The notes under the pieces are model-generated. The model did not search any database and was not told where the DNA came from. It was given only the letters and a program-made list of their open reading frames with translations. From assembly GCF_022808595.1 (NCBI RefSeq), contig NZ_JAKUCN010000005.1, forward strand, positions 1-64,000: a DNA stretch of 64,000 nt, written 5' to 3'. The stretch is from Microvirga solisilvae. GTDB taxonomy: Bacteria > Pseudomonadota > Alphaproteobacteria > Rhizobiales > Beijerinckiaceae. Positions 15,938-25,125 of the stretch are shown here, piece by piece (within the stretch, counting starts at the first letter, position 1; each line of letters begins with the position of its first letter). The translations under genes and the position numbers were made by a program.

Positions 15938-16562
15938 CAAAACGATTTTGGTCCTCGCCCCCCACACGGACGATGGGGAGCTTGGGGCTGGCGCCTCCAT
16001 CGCAAAATGGAAAGAACAGGGAAGCCGGGTCGTTTATGTGGCCTTTTCAACCTGCCAGGACTCTGTTCCTGGCGGCTGGCCCTCGAATATCCTTGAGCAA
16101 GAAGTCAGAGCGGCAACGGGTGCTTTGGGTATAACGGCCGACGATTTGAGAATTCTCGACTACCGTGTCCGACGCTTTTCAGAACGTCGGCAGGACATTC
16201 TCGATGACATGCTGAAGTTGAGAAGCGAGTTGAATCCCGACGTCATTCTGGTCCCCTCTGGAACGGATCTTCATCAGGATCACTCCACCGTTCATGTAGA
16301 AGCATTGCGCGCCTTCAAACAGAAGACAATCCTGAGCTACGAGCTTCCATGGAACAATATTGTATTTACGACTAGCTTCTTTTCTATCATCGAAGAGAGG
16401 CATCTTGAAGCAAAGGCCGCTGCTTTAAACTGTTACAACTCCCAGAAGGGTCGCCCCTACTTCAATCGGGACTTTCTGCGGTCGCAGCTAACGTTCCGTG
16501 GAGTGCAGGTAGGATCGCCTTTGGCCGAGGTGTTCGAGATCGTGCGGGCTGTCTCTTACTGA
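15927..16562 (+). CDS. PIG-L (LmbE) family deacetylase
   Basis: This 211-residue protein carries the zinc-site motif APHTDDGELGAG at residues 11-22, equivalent to the family's AHPDDE, and the second metal motif HQDHSTVH near residue 112. Family members remove N-acetyl groups from GlcNAc-containing substrates. In polysaccharide loci they act on nucleotide sugars or lipid-linked sugars. The start is TTG at 15927 inside the end of the preceding transferase gene; no better start exists because the catalytic motif follows within 11 residues. It lies in a run with an acyltransferase and an aminotransferase, which suggests that a sugar amine is exposed and re-acylated. Confidence 0.88.
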   Translation: MLDNKTILVLAPHTDDGELGAGASIAKWKEQGSRVVYVAFSTCQDSVPGGWPSNILEQEVRAATGALGITADDLRILDYRVRRFSERRQDILDDMLKLRSELNPDVILVPSGTDLHQDHSTVHVEALRAFKQKTILSYELPWNNIVFTTSFFSIIEERHLEAKAAALNCYNSQKGRPYFNRDFLRSQLTFRGVQVGSPLAEVFEIVRAVSY

Positions 16563-16590
16563 ACACGAACAGCAAGGCAAAGAGACGAAG

Positions 16591-17232
16591 ATGAGCCAAG
16601 CATCCTATTCTATTATCGGGCGAGGCGGACTATTTCAGCCAATTCGAGAAATTCTTACTGATCACATATTCCGCGGTTACTATGATGACCGCGCAACGGA
16701 CGACCCCACATGGTTAGGTGCAGTCGCGCAATATAAGGATAGCGACGAGAGCGGCATTTTTGTCGCCATCGCTGCCTTGCGCAACATGTCTCTAAGGCGA
16801 AGACTCATCCAAGATTTAAAGCAACGGAATTTGCTTAGCTTAAATGCAGTATCGAAAGATGCATCGGTTGCAACCTCCGTTAAGATGGGAGTGGGAAATA
16901 TCATCTGCCCCAACACCTGCCTACACAGTAAAGTAACTCTAGGTAGCGGCTGTATAGTTTTCTCCAACACCGCCATTGAGCACGATTCGGTCCTTGGAGA
17001 TAATGTAAATATTGCTCCCGGTGTTACGATAGCCGGTGGCGTAAGAGTTGATGATGATTGTTATCTTGGCGCAGGCTCAGTCTTGATCGATGGCGTTGTC
17101 GTTGGCTCAGGCAGTGTTGTAGGGGCTGGCAGCGTTGTCCTGAAGTCAGTGCCTGCAGGTGTCATCGTGTATGGTAACCCAGCTAAGATCATTCGAAGCA
17201 ACGATCTCTATCTGGAGCCCACAATTAGATGA
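16591..17232 (+). CDS. Sugar O/N-acyltransferase, NeuD/PglD type (left-handed beta-helix)
   Basis: The protein (213 residues) has an N-terminal Rossmann-like segment (YSIIGRGGLFQPI) typical of the NeuD/PglD group. From about residue 90 it has hexapeptide repeats such as VGNIICPNTCLHSKVTLGSG and VNIAPGVTIAGGV, ending in PAKII. A histidine in NTAIEHDSV matches the catalytic base of PglD-like enzymes. Such enzymes transfer acetyl from acetyl-CoA to the amino or hydroxyl group of a nucleotide sugar. The gene overlaps the next aminotransferase gene by 4 bp (ATGA). That pairing, as in VioA/VioB-type pathways, favours N-acylation of a 4-amino sugar. This is inference; the substrate is not proven. 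Confidence 0.85.
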   Translation: MSQASYSIIGRGGLFQPIREILTDHIFRGYYDDRATDDPTWLGAVAQYKDSDESGIFVAIAALRNMSLRRRLIQDLKQRNLLSLNAVSKDASVATSVKMGVGNIICPNTCLHSKVTLGSGCIVFSNTAIEHDSVLGDNVNIAPGVTIAGGVRVDDDCYLGAGSVLIDGVVVGSGSVVGAGSVVLKSVPAGVIVYGNPAKIIRSNDLYLEPTIR

Positions 17233-18308
17233 AGAAGTTCTCGTCAGCCAGACCAATGATCGACGACGACGATGTGGCAACCGTTGTTGAGGCGCTCCGT
17301 TCCGGGCACCTCGAAGAAGGAGACTACGTCCGCGCATTCGAAGGACAGATATCAAAATTTTTGAATAAGCCTCATGGGCAGGCAACAGTTAATGGCTTCT
17401 CAGCAATTCATATTCTTCTGCAAGCGCTCAGTATAAAAGCTGATGATGAAGTCATCATTCCAAGCTACTGCTGCCCATCAGTACTTTACCCAATAAAACT
17501 AGTGGGCGCCACTCCCGTATTCGCCGATATTGGGCACAACAGTTTTAACATCACATTGGAAACAATTAGCCGTGTCTATTCAAAAAAGACACGATTGATA
17601 ATCCTTCCATATCACTTTGGTTTCCCATCTGATGTAGACGCCGTGGCAAATCACTTCGGCAGGGAGAATGTTGTCGAGGATATCGCCCAAGGATTAGGAG
17701 TCGAGTATAATGGCAAACAATTGGGCTCTTATACATCTCACGCAGTGGCTTCCTTCTATTCGACAAAGATGATCACTTGTGGAGATGCGGGCATGGTCGT
17801 CACCGAAGATAGAGCGGCCTACGATACCGCAAAGCGGCTGACATATTATGGCGCGCGCCGAGGATATGAGCCGGTTGGATACAATTACCACTTGACTAAC
17901 TTAAACGCTGCTTTGGGCAACTCCCAACTACAAAAGCTCGCAGGATTTATTGCCAAGCGCAAAAGGCTTGGCAGAGTCTATGCAGAATGTTTTCGTGACA
18001 CACCAGGGATACAAACGAATTTTGCATTCTCAGAGCAATCAGGTTTTCTGAAGTATCCTATTTTGCTGCCGACCCAACAGGCCCGGGATTACTTGAAGCA
18101 GAAGCTAGCAGAGGCCAACATCTATTGTGGATTTGGTGTTCTAGAGCCCCTCCATATAAAGGAGGGGATCCGCGGGACCCACCTTCCAAATACTACAGAT
18201 TTCGCGGAAAGGATCTTATGTCTACCAATTTACCCGTCTATGAGCGATGCTGACGTCTCGTACATCGCCGAGCAGGCCCTAAGCATGTTCAAGAGCATGC
18301 CCACTTAG
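17229..18308 (+). CDS. DegT/DnrJ/EryC1/StrS family sugar aminotransferase
   Basis: This is a 359-residue PLP enzyme. PLP binding is marked by EDIAQGLG (about residues 143-150), and the internal aldimine lysine lies in SFYSTKMITCGDAG (lysine near residue 178). The family converts keto-sugar nucleotides to amino sugars using glutamate. The isoleucine in EDIAQ replaces the usual alanine. It follows the acyltransferase with a 4-bp overlap. RmlA and RmlB in the same locus would supply dTDP-4-keto-6-deoxyglucose, a typical substrate, but the match is inferred. It is clearly distinct from the second aminotransferase at 25122. Confidence 0.9.
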   Translation: MKKFSSARPMIDDDDVATVVEALRSGHLEEGDYVRAFEGQISKFLNKPHGQATVNGFSAIHILLQALSIKADDEVIIPSYCCPSVLYPIKLVGATPVFADIGHNSFNITLETISRVYSKKTRLIILPYHFGFPSDVDAVANHFGRENVVEDIAQGLGVEYNGKQLGSYTSHAVASFYSTKMITCGDAGMVVTEDRAAYDTAKRLTYYGARRGYEPVGYNYHLTNLNAALGNSQLQKLAGFIAKRKRLGRVYAECFRDTPGIQTNFAFSEQSGFLKYPILLPTQQARDYLKQKLAEANIYCGFGVLEPLHIKEGIRGTHLPNTTDFAERILCLPIYPSMSDADVSYIAEQALSMFKSMPT

Positions 18309-18428
18309 GAATTCTCAACATATCTGGCGGATTACGCGCCTACGTGAGCGCCTAAACTTATCTGTAGCTACCCTCTCCTAGAACATGATCATAGAAGCCA
18401 TATCGGCAAGCTGTCGAAGGGATGAACC

Positions 18429-19112
18429 ATGAAGGTTGCGATTCATCAGCCCAACTATTTACCCTGGTGCGGCTTTTTCACGAAGATGCTCAACTGCGAT
18501 GTCTTTGTTATACTTGATGATGCCGATATTCCAGGCGGGCAGAGCTTTGTCACTAGAACAAAGATACGCAATGGAACCACTGACCAGTGGTTTTCCGTAC
18601 CAGTGTCCAAGCCGGGACGCCCAGCCATTAACCGCGTCGCAATTGCTCAACCCTTGTTTCGCGAAAAGCACCTGAAAACGCTCTATCAGGTATATGGAAA
18701 AGCACGCTTCTACACGGAAATGCTCGATATTATCAGACCTACTCTAGAAACGCCCCATGATAACCTATGTACTTTGAATACTGGATTGTTGAGATCTATT
18801 GCCAAGGCCGTTGGAGCTCAATCAAGATTGGTGCTCAGCTCCGATCTGAACGTCGAAGCAACGGGAGATGATCGCCTGATTCAGTTGGTCAAGAAGCTTG
18901 GAGGGACATCTTATCTCTCAGGACCTGGCGGAGAGAATTATCAAAATCGGGAGAAATTCGAGGGAGCCGGCATCGCACTTGAGGTTAGATCCTATCGTCC
19001 AGTGCCGTATGAGACGCAGGCTTTCCCGTTTATTCCGGGTCTCAGCATCGTGGATGCGCTAGCCGTTATTGGCTCATCAGCCACTCGCCAGCTTCTTAAT
19101 TATCAAACATGA
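18429..19112 (+). CDS. WbqC family protein
   Basis: This 227-residue protein begins KVAIHQPNYLPWCGFF, the hallmark of the WbqC-like family found in O-antigen and exopolysaccharide clusters. SGPGGENY near residue 159 and the C-terminal FIPGLSIVDAL segment are also typical. The family's reaction is not firmly established; it often sits beside sugar aminotransferases and acyltransferases, as here. A good ribosome site (GAAGGGA) precedes the ATG. The 120-bp gap after the aminotransferase gene may hold a promoter. I infer a role in modifying the amino sugar made by the preceding three enzymes. Confidence 0.88.
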   Translation: MKVAIHQPNYLPWCGFFTKMLNCDVFVILDDADIPGGQSFVTRTKIRNGTTDQWFSVPVSKPGRPAINRVAIAQPLFREKHLKTLYQVYGKARFYTEMLDIIRPTLETPHDNLCTLNTGLLRSIAKAVGAQSRLVLSSDLNVEATGDDRLIQLVKKLGGTSYLSGPGGENYQNREKFEGAGIALEVRSYRPVPYETQAFPFIPGLSIVDALAVIGSSATRQLLNYQT

Positions 19113-19485
19113 TCACAAGGGGGGTAACAATCGGATTGAACTGTAGAGGAAGCCTGCTCAGATAGAGGCCATAAACACAGGTCCCGCATCAACTCATCCA
19201 AGGTTTAGGCGCAATCGTCGTCACAGTGAGATGGCCTCGCCCTTGTTTTGACAGCCTTTTCATGACAACGACACTTGCCTTATCTGAGTTGATAAGTGCT
19301 CAATATGCAACGGAGCAACGCCTTCGCTGCTTTTAGGAGCAGCCTACGGTTATGCGCCTTCAGATGCTGGCTGAAATGTACCTCTGCTTTGTTTTAGACC
19401 TACCATGCAGCAAACTTAAGACACCGCTTTAACTTTCTCTTGCACACGACCTATTAGATCACGTCGCAATTGCGTCTACATCAAA
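19113..19485. other. Intergenic region, nothing recognised
   Basis: This 373-bp, relatively AT-rich gap lies between the convergent WbqC and glycosyltransferase genes. I see no ORF with a ribosome site, no RNA gene and no strong hairpin followed by a T run. Confidence 0.6.
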
Positions 19486-20721
19486 TCAGAATATGGTCCT
19501 TCGGAGATATCGGAATAGTGTCTTTGCTGCTGTATCGAAACCTTCTGTCTCGCTAAGATATTTAAATTTTTTCAGTCCCATGCTTGCAGAGAGAGGCAAA
19601 GATGGCAGCCAGGAAGTCTCGTCTCTCAGGGAAGCCTGGTGCTCGAAAAACTTCTGAACGCCTCGCGCATCAACCGGCTTTGGCGAGTGCATGATATCCT
19701 GGTAGTGCTCTAGAAGGGGCTCGATCACGGCTTGTGTGCTGTGGGTCTTTTGAAACCACTCCCGCCCCGCTCGAGCATTTGCCTCTCTAAGCCCAGGATT
19801 TTCGATATGCTCGCGGAGGATCCCTATCAGGGTCTCAGGGTCGGCATTGCCAACAGGCATGCCGCGGTCGCCGAATGCACCGACAAGGTCAGGGCGAATA
19901 TATGAGATGACCGACCGACCTAAGGCGAAGCCTTCCACGGCTAAGACGCCATACCACCCAATTCTGAGCTGATCCACGAGGATATCGGCGTCTGCGATAG
20001 CCTCTAGTATCTCAGCGTTGGAGGTGCCTTCCACCATTCTGAATTCAAATTTTAAACCTTCGCGTCTCAGTTGTTCAACGGCCGACAGAACGAATTCTGT
20101 TCCTTTCACACCCCGTCGAGAAGGAGCATGGAGCACAACAGGATTCTTATCCCTCAGAGGCCTTGCCTCAAATGTTTCAGGCAGCTCAAAGTATCGTGGT
20201 ATGATGACGCTACCAGGCACATAGCTTTGCAGCTCGGGATCGGTCACGAAGACCCTGTCTGCCACAGCGGAAATGTAGTTGATGTAAATGTCCTGCGAAG
20301 GCTCTCTAAACTTCTTGAAAAGACGCTCCGGATCCTCGTCCACATAGTGGAACTTGTTTTCCGCACGGAAAAGCGAAGCCCTTCTGACTTCACTTCCGCG
20401 GAAATGAAAGCAGATCCTCTTGCCTGCCGCTTTTAAAACAAGAAGGTCCAGCAGAGCTGGGAAATAAAATTTGTTGGGATGCCAATAGAAAAAAGGCCGC
20501 ATATGAAGATGGAAGATGTCGAATTCATCGACAATGCCAGTCAAATATCTGCCGACTGAAACCCAGTCCGTTATTGCGCTGTCAACCTTCTGATCGGCTC
20601 CGTAAGAGAATTTATTATCTCCAATTATGACACTTTGTGCGGCCACGCCATAATGCCGCAGCCCTTTTGCAAGAGCCGCCGGTTGGCCTGCCGATCCTGT
20701 CATACCCTGAAAAACTCGCAC
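19486..20721 (-). CDS. Glycosyltransferase, GT-B fold
   Basis: The 411-residue product starts at GTG 20721. The N-terminus MRVFQGMTGSAGQPAALAKG and the acceptor-domain stretch IFHLHMRPFFYW fit GT-B enzymes. The donor domain has VVLHAPSRRGVKGTEFVL and the tail of the sugar-nucleotide site in ADILVDQLRIGWYGVLAVEG, where a glutamate replaces the EX7E pair's second position. The last 70 residues are an added helical tail. It is transcribed opposite to the neighbouring genes and is thus its own unit, divergent from the membrane protein at 20927. Donor and acceptor are unknown. Confidence 0.8.
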   Translation of the reverse strand: MRVFQGMTGSAGQPAALAKGLRHYGVAAQSVIIGDNKFSYGADQKVDSAITDWVSVGRYLTGIVDEFDIFHLHMRPFFYWHPNKFYFPALLDLLVLKAAGKRICFHFRGSEVRRASLFRAENKFHYVDEDPERLFKKFREPSQDIYINYISAVADRVFVTDPELQSYVPGSVIIPRYFELPETFEARPLRDKNPVVLHAPSRRGVKGTEFVLSAVEQLRREGLKFEFRMVEGTSNAEILEAIADADILVDQLRIGWYGVLAVEGFALGRSVISYIRPDLVGAFGDRGMPVGNADPETLIGILREHIENPGLREANARAGREWFQKTHSTQAVIEPLLEHYQDIMHSPKPVDARGVQKFFEHQASLRDETSWLPSLPLSASMGLKKFKYLSETEGFDTAAKTLFRYLRRTIF

Positions 20722-20926
20722 GCTATCTACCCCGGCCAGAACATGCCACCCTTAAGCCACTCAGATAAATACCTTTTTCCTCATGCGACTGGGGCTCGAT
20801 GCGAAGCCGCACTTCGGCTCTGACGGCCCTTTTCGGGAATGTATTGAGAGGCGCCTGCACTTGAACCACTATTGTAGCTCAAAATGCAAGCTGGTAAGCG
20901 TCGGCTCATATTGAAACAGGCCCCCG

Positions 20927-21919
20927 ATGAAAACACGCGACCGCACTCTGTTCCTTGCGACAGCTGTCAATAATAAATTCAACGTGGCGCTTCATGCTCT
21001 TGCCGGGATAGCCTTGATCGGATCGACGATCGGCTTCTCGACTATGATCGCGCTGTACTTTGGCTTCGATGTTATGGGACTGAAGCACCGTCCACAGTTC
21101 AGCTTTTTTGTTCAAAATAAGACTTTTGCGATTTCTCTGGCCATCGCCTTCTCTTTGATCGCTCTGATCTCAAGAATCGGCCAAACATTTATCGAGGCCA
21201 AGGTTACTGTTGATCAGGAACGCTGGTTCGCGGAGATGCTCAGATCTGCGCCGAATGCCAAGTACGCTGGGGGAAACATTCCCCGGGCATCGAATTATTA
21301 TGGGCGCATTGCAACAATCAGTATGAGAACCGTCAGCATTGTCTGCGTGCTCTTCGCCAATCTTATTGGCCTCCTCATACTCATTCCGCATCACTATGGA
21401 CTTGCCGGCGTTGGATTAATTCTCTGCTGTTCCAGTGGCCTCTACCTGATTATGAGGACTTTCAATATTAAGATGGCCGACTCGACTACTGGAATGTTTA
21501 AACATTCCAGGATCGTCTCCGAATGGAAGCTGAACGCTTCAAAAGAAGCAACAGATGAATTAGGAAAATACTTCAAAGCTTATCTCAATAGGATATTTAT
21601 ATCTTCTTATTTCAGCTTCACGCCTCTCATATTTAGCCTATTATTCGCTGTTTTTATTTTATTCGCCCATGAATTTAATATTGCGACATTTGACCTTGGA
21701 GAGATCTTCATCGTCTTCACATTGCTGCGCTCATACCTAGCCTTGGTTGGCAGCTTCTTCGGGTCTCTCGTCCAAGCGGCTGCGCTTCTACCAGCAGTAA
21801 GGCCCTATGCTCCGTTTATTCCAGGGGTAAATCTCTCCCCAGAACAATTGGAGGCCATCAAAGAGAAACAAATCGCCAGCGGAACAGTATTTGACGAGCA
21901 ATCAATGGAAGAATTTTAA
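20927..21919 (+). CDS. Six-helix membrane protein resembling an ABC exporter membrane domain, no ATPase
   Basis: The protein has 330 residues with predicted membrane segments at about 19-46, 66-86, 132-154, 157-176, 227-252 and 258-286. Charged soluble stretches between helices 2-3 and 4-5 match the long intracellular loops of type IV ABC exporters. The spacing (two helices, loop, two helices, loop, two helices) is that of such a transmembrane domain. No Walker A, signature or Walker B motif is present, and no ATPase gene is adjacent. Codon use is AT-rich like the 14-19 kb block. It could be a partner for a distant ATPase or a membrane scaffold. Family assignment is from pattern only; function unknown. 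Confidence 0.6.
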   Translation: MKTRDRTLFLATAVNNKFNVALHALAGIALIGSTIGFSTMIALYFGFDVMGLKHRPQFSFFVQNKTFAISLAIAFSLIALISRIGQTFIEAKVTVDQERWFAEMLRSAPNAKYAGGNIPRASNYYGRIATISMRTVSIVCVLFANLIGLLILIPHHYGLAGVGLILCCSSGLYLIMRTFNIKMADSTTGMFKHSRIVSEWKLNASKEATDELGKYFKAYLNRIFISSYFSFTPLIFSLLFAVFILFAHEFNIATFDLGEIFIVFTLLRSYLALVGSFFGSLVQAAALLPAVRPYAPFIPGVNLSPEQLEAIKEKQIASGTVFDEQSMEEF

Positions 21920-22133
21920 GTTTCAATAAGATATATACGTAATATATATAAATTATTTTACTTCAACCTCTGCTTTATAAGAATAAAATCTATTTCAATA
22001 TTTATATATACCCTGCAAGACGCGCCTAATGCTCTTTTTCAATGAGCTCTCAGGTTCGTTCCGCGGCAATCAGAAATGTTGACCATTTGCTCCATTCGTG
22101 GGAAACGCCTGCCCTGCTACAGGGATACACTTC

Positions 22134-23483
22134 ATGCTACAAGGTAATACGATTTCGGATATCGCCGTTCGCCTCGAGCGGGCTATGCAGGATCGCACAG
22201 CGGTCGTTGGAATTGTGGGCTTGGGTTATGTTGGTATTCCGCTGGCCCTGACCGCTGCAAAGGCCGGCTTTAACGTCCTCGGCTTTGACATCGATTCCCC
22301 GCGCGTGGATCAGATCAATCAGGGCAAGAGCTTCATTAAACACATCTCTTCCGAGGCCATTTCCGAGGCCGTGCAGAGTGGTAAGTTCGAGGCCACTGCG
22401 GACTTTTCTCGTCTGAGTGAGCCGGACGCGATTCTGATCTGCGTCCCGACTCCTCTCACGAAGCACCGTGAGCCGGACCTGTCCTATGTGGAGAACACTG
22501 CCCGCGCCATCGCGCCGCGCCTGCGCAAGGGACAGCTGATCGTTCTCGAATCCACCACTTATCCGGGAACTACGGACGAGATCCTCAAGCCGATTTTCGA
22601 GTCAACGGGCCTGAAGAGCGGCGAGGATTTCTTCCTGGCCTTCTCACCGGAGCGCGAGGATCCCGGCAATCCCGATTTCGGCACATCGACAATTCCGAAG
22701 GTGGTCGGTGGCGATGGACCGGATGCCCTGGCCGTGGCAGACGCCCTTTACAGCCGGCTTGTTGTCAAAACGGTGCCGGTCTCCTCTTCCGCTACGGCAG
22801 AGGCGGTGAAGCTTACCGAAAACATCTTCCGGGCCGTGAACATCGCCCTCGTGAACGAGCTGAAGGTGGTCTATGCCGCCATGGGCATCGACGTGTGGGA
22901 GGTGATCGACGCCGCCAAAACCAAGCCCTTCGGCTTCATGCCGTTCTATCCGGGGCCGGGTCTCGGCGGACACTGCATTCCGATCGATCCGTTCTATCTC
23001 ACCTGGAAGGCGCGCGAATACGACATCGCGACCCGGTTCATCGAGCTTGCGGGCCAGATCAATACCCGTATGCCCTATTACGTGGTGAACAAGCTCGCGG
23101 AAGCAGTCGACAGGAGCGGCAAGGCCTTCACGGGATCCAAGATCCTGATGCTCGGCATTGCCTATAAGAAGAACGTGGACGACATGCGCGAAAGCCCGTC
23201 CTTGAAGCTCATCGAGCTGATCGAGGCTCGCGGCGCCCATGTCGATTACTTCGACCCTTACATCCCTGTGATCCCCATGACCCGCGAGCATGCCGAACTC
23301 GCCGGCCGCCGGTCGACCGCCCTCGATGCGGCGACGCTTGCTGCTTATGACGCAGTCCTCATTGCCACCGATCACGACAATGTCGACTACAAGCTCGTTG
23401 TGGATCACGCCAAGGTCGTCGTCGATACCCGGAATGCCTGCGCTAAAGCCGGCATCCCAGAGGGTCGGGTCATCAAGGCCTGA
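22134..23483 (+). CDS. wbpA: UDP-N-acetyl-D-glucosamine 6-dehydrogenase (WbpA-like)
   Basis: This 449-residue NAD-dependent dehydrogenase oxidises C6 of UDP-GlcNAc to UDP-GlcNAcA. It has the NAD motif VGLGYVGIPLA (about residues 26-36), the SPEREDPGNP segment, the catalytic cysteine in PGLGGHCIPIDPFYL, and IAYKKNVDDMRESPS. All closely follow the Pseudomonas WbpA pattern as I recall it. I chose ATG 22134 (AGGGAT 9 nt upstream) over a GTG 36 bp earlier that adds a non-conserved leader. It opens a tight operon with wbpBD, wbpE and two transferases. It may share a promoter in the AT-rich 21920-22133 gap. Confidence 0.93.
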   Translation: MLQGNTISDIAVRLERAMQDRTAVVGIVGLGYVGIPLALTAAKAGFNVLGFDIDSPRVDQINQGKSFIKHISSEAISEAVQSGKFEATADFSRLSEPDAILICVPTPLTKHREPDLSYVENTARAIAPRLRKGQLIVLESTTYPGTTDEILKPIFESTGLKSGEDFFLAFSPEREDPGNPDFGTSTIPKVVGGDGPDALAVADALYSRLVVKTVPVSSSATAEAVKLTENIFRAVNIALVNELKVVYAAMGIDVWEVIDAAKTKPFGFMPFYPGPGLGGHCIPIDPFYLTWKAREYDIATRFIELAGQINTRMPYYVVNKLAEAVDRSGKAFTGSKILMLGIAYKKNVDDMRESPSLKLIELIEARGAHVDYFDPYIPVIPMTREHAELAGRRSTALDAATLAAYDAVLIATDHDNVDYKLVVDHAKVVVDTRNACAKAGIPEGRVIKA

Positions 23484-23523
23484 TCTGAAAATCATTACAA
23501 CGGATAGATAAGGTCGAGTAATC

Positions 23524-25125
23524 ATGGGAAGCGATGTGCGGGTGGCGGTTGTCGGCTGCGGATACTGGGGCAAGAACCTCGTCCGCAACTTCGCCGAACT
23601 CGGTGCCTTGGAAGCCCTCGTCGACGCTCATCAGCCAACGGTCGAGGGACTGATCGCAAAGCATGGCGGACGGGCTCTCAGCTTCGAAGAAGCCCTTGTC
23701 GACAAGAATGTTCATGCGGTTGCAATCGCGGCTCCCGCCGCTCTGCACTATTCCCTTGCCAAGCGCGCCCTTGAAGCTGGGAAGCATGTCTTCGTTGAGA
23801 AGCCTCTGTCTCTCGAAGTGGATGAAGCAAAGGAGCTCTGCGCACTCGCCGAGCGTCTGGACCGCCGCCTCATGGTCGGCCATCTGCTTCAGTACCACCC
23901 GGTCTTTCTTGAACTGAAGCGACTGGTCCGCGAGGGCAAACTCGGCCGCCTTCAATACGTCTATTCGAACCGCCTGAATCTTGGAAAGATCCGCCGCGAA
24001 GAGGATATTTTGTGGTCCTTCGCGCCGCACGATCTTTCCATGATCTTGTCTCTGATCGGTAGCGAGCCGGAAAAGGTGGAGGCCGTTGGCGGCTATTACC
24101 TGCATGATGCCATTGCCGACGTGACCACAACTCACCTCAGCTTCCCAGGCGGCGAGCGGGCGCACGTGTTCGTGTCCTGGCTCCACCCCTTCAAGGAACA
24201 GAAGCTCGTGGTCGTGGGCTCGGATGCCATGGCCGTCTTCGATGATGGTGAAGTCTGGGATCGCAAACTCCTTCTCTATCCGCACAAGGTGGAGTGGAAG
24301 GACAACATGCCCGTGCCTGTGAAGGCAGACGCAGTTCCTGTCTCGGTTCCTCAGGACGAGCCTTTGAAGCAGGAATGCCAGCATTTCATCGATTGCGTGC
24401 GCAGTGGCGCGACACCGCGTACGGATGGCCGCGAAGGCCTGCGGGTTCTATCGGTACTGGCCCGCGCTGCCGATGCTCTGCGCACGGGCCGCTCTAATGG
24501 AGCACAAGCACCTGCTGCAGCTCCCATACTTGGCGCAAAGCCGCGCGTGGCCAAGGATTATCCCGGCGTCACGATCCATGAATCAGCCTATGTCGACCCC
24601 GGTGTCGAGATAGGCGAAGGCAGCAAGATCTGGCACTTCAGCCATATTCTCGGGAATGTGACGCTTGGGAAGAATGTCAATGTCGGCCAGAATGTCGTGA
24701 TCGGGCCGAAGGTGACGGTCGGGAACAACGTCAAGATCCAGAACAATGTCTCGGTTTATGAAGGGGTGACTCTGGAAGACGGGGTGTTCTGCGGTCCCTC
24801 CTGCGTCTTCACCAACGTGAACAATCCGCGCTCGGAGATTGCACGCAAATCAGAGTACAGGCCCACGCTGGTCAAGCGCGGTGCCTCGATCGGCGCGAAT
24901 GCCACCATCGTCTGCGGCCACACTCTCGGCGAGTATGCGTTCATCGCAGCCGGTGCCGTGGTTGCCAAAGATGTCCCCGCCTTTGCATTGATGGCTGGCG
25001 TCCCCGCCAAGCGCATCGGCTGGATGAGCCATGCGGGTGCCAAGCTCGGCCCCGATTTAGTCTGCCCTGAAACCGGTCGCCGCTATCGCGAGGTCGGTCC
25101 CGACAAACTTGAGGAGATTGCGTGA
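23524..25125 (+). CDS. Fused WbpB-WbpD: UDP-sugar 3-dehydrogenase plus N-acetyltransferase
   Basis: In this 533-residue protein, residues 1-320 form a Gfo/Idh/MocA oxidoreductase with [15 protein letters not shown] at the NAD site and EKPLS at 92-96. This corresponds to WbpB, which oxidises C3 of UDP-GlcNAcA. A linker rich in Ala and Pro (about 321-345) follows. Residues 346-533 form a left-handed beta-helix acetyltransferase ([48 protein letters not shown]) corresponding to WbpD, which acetylates the 3-amine made by WbpE. In well-known clusters these are separate genes. The next gene overlaps by 4 bp (ATGA), so the aminotransferase between the two fused steps is co-translated. Confidence 0.93.
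   Translation: MGSDVRVAVVGCGYWGKNLVRNFAELGALEALVDAHQPTVEGLIAKHGGRALSFEEALVDKNVHAVAIAAPAALHYSLAKRALEAGKHVFVEKPLSLEVDEAKELCALAERLDRRLMVGHLLQYHPVFLELKRLVREGKLGRLQYVYSNRLNLGKIRREEDILWSFAPHDLSMILSLIGSEPEKVEAVGGYYLHDAIADVTTTHLSFPGGERAHVFVSWLHPFKEQKLVVVGSDAMAVFDDGEVWDRKLLLYPHKVEWKDNMPVPVKADAVPVSVPQDEPLKQECQHFIDCVRSGATPRTDGREGLRVLSVLARAADALRTGRSNGAQAPAAAPILGAKPRVAKDYPGVTIHESAYVDPGVEIGEGSKIWHFSHILGNVTLGKNVNVGQNVVIGPKVTVGNNVKIQNNVSVYEGVTLEDGVFCGPSCVFTNVNNPRSEIARKSEYRPTLVKRGASIGANATIVCGHTLGEYAFIAAGAVVAKDVPAFALMAGVPAKRIGWMSHAGAKLGPDLVCPETGRRYREVGPDKLEEIA

Noticed and set aside
22098-22133. Upstream GTG start for wbpA
   Set aside because: The 12 added residues are not family-like, and ATG 22134 has a better placed ribosome site.
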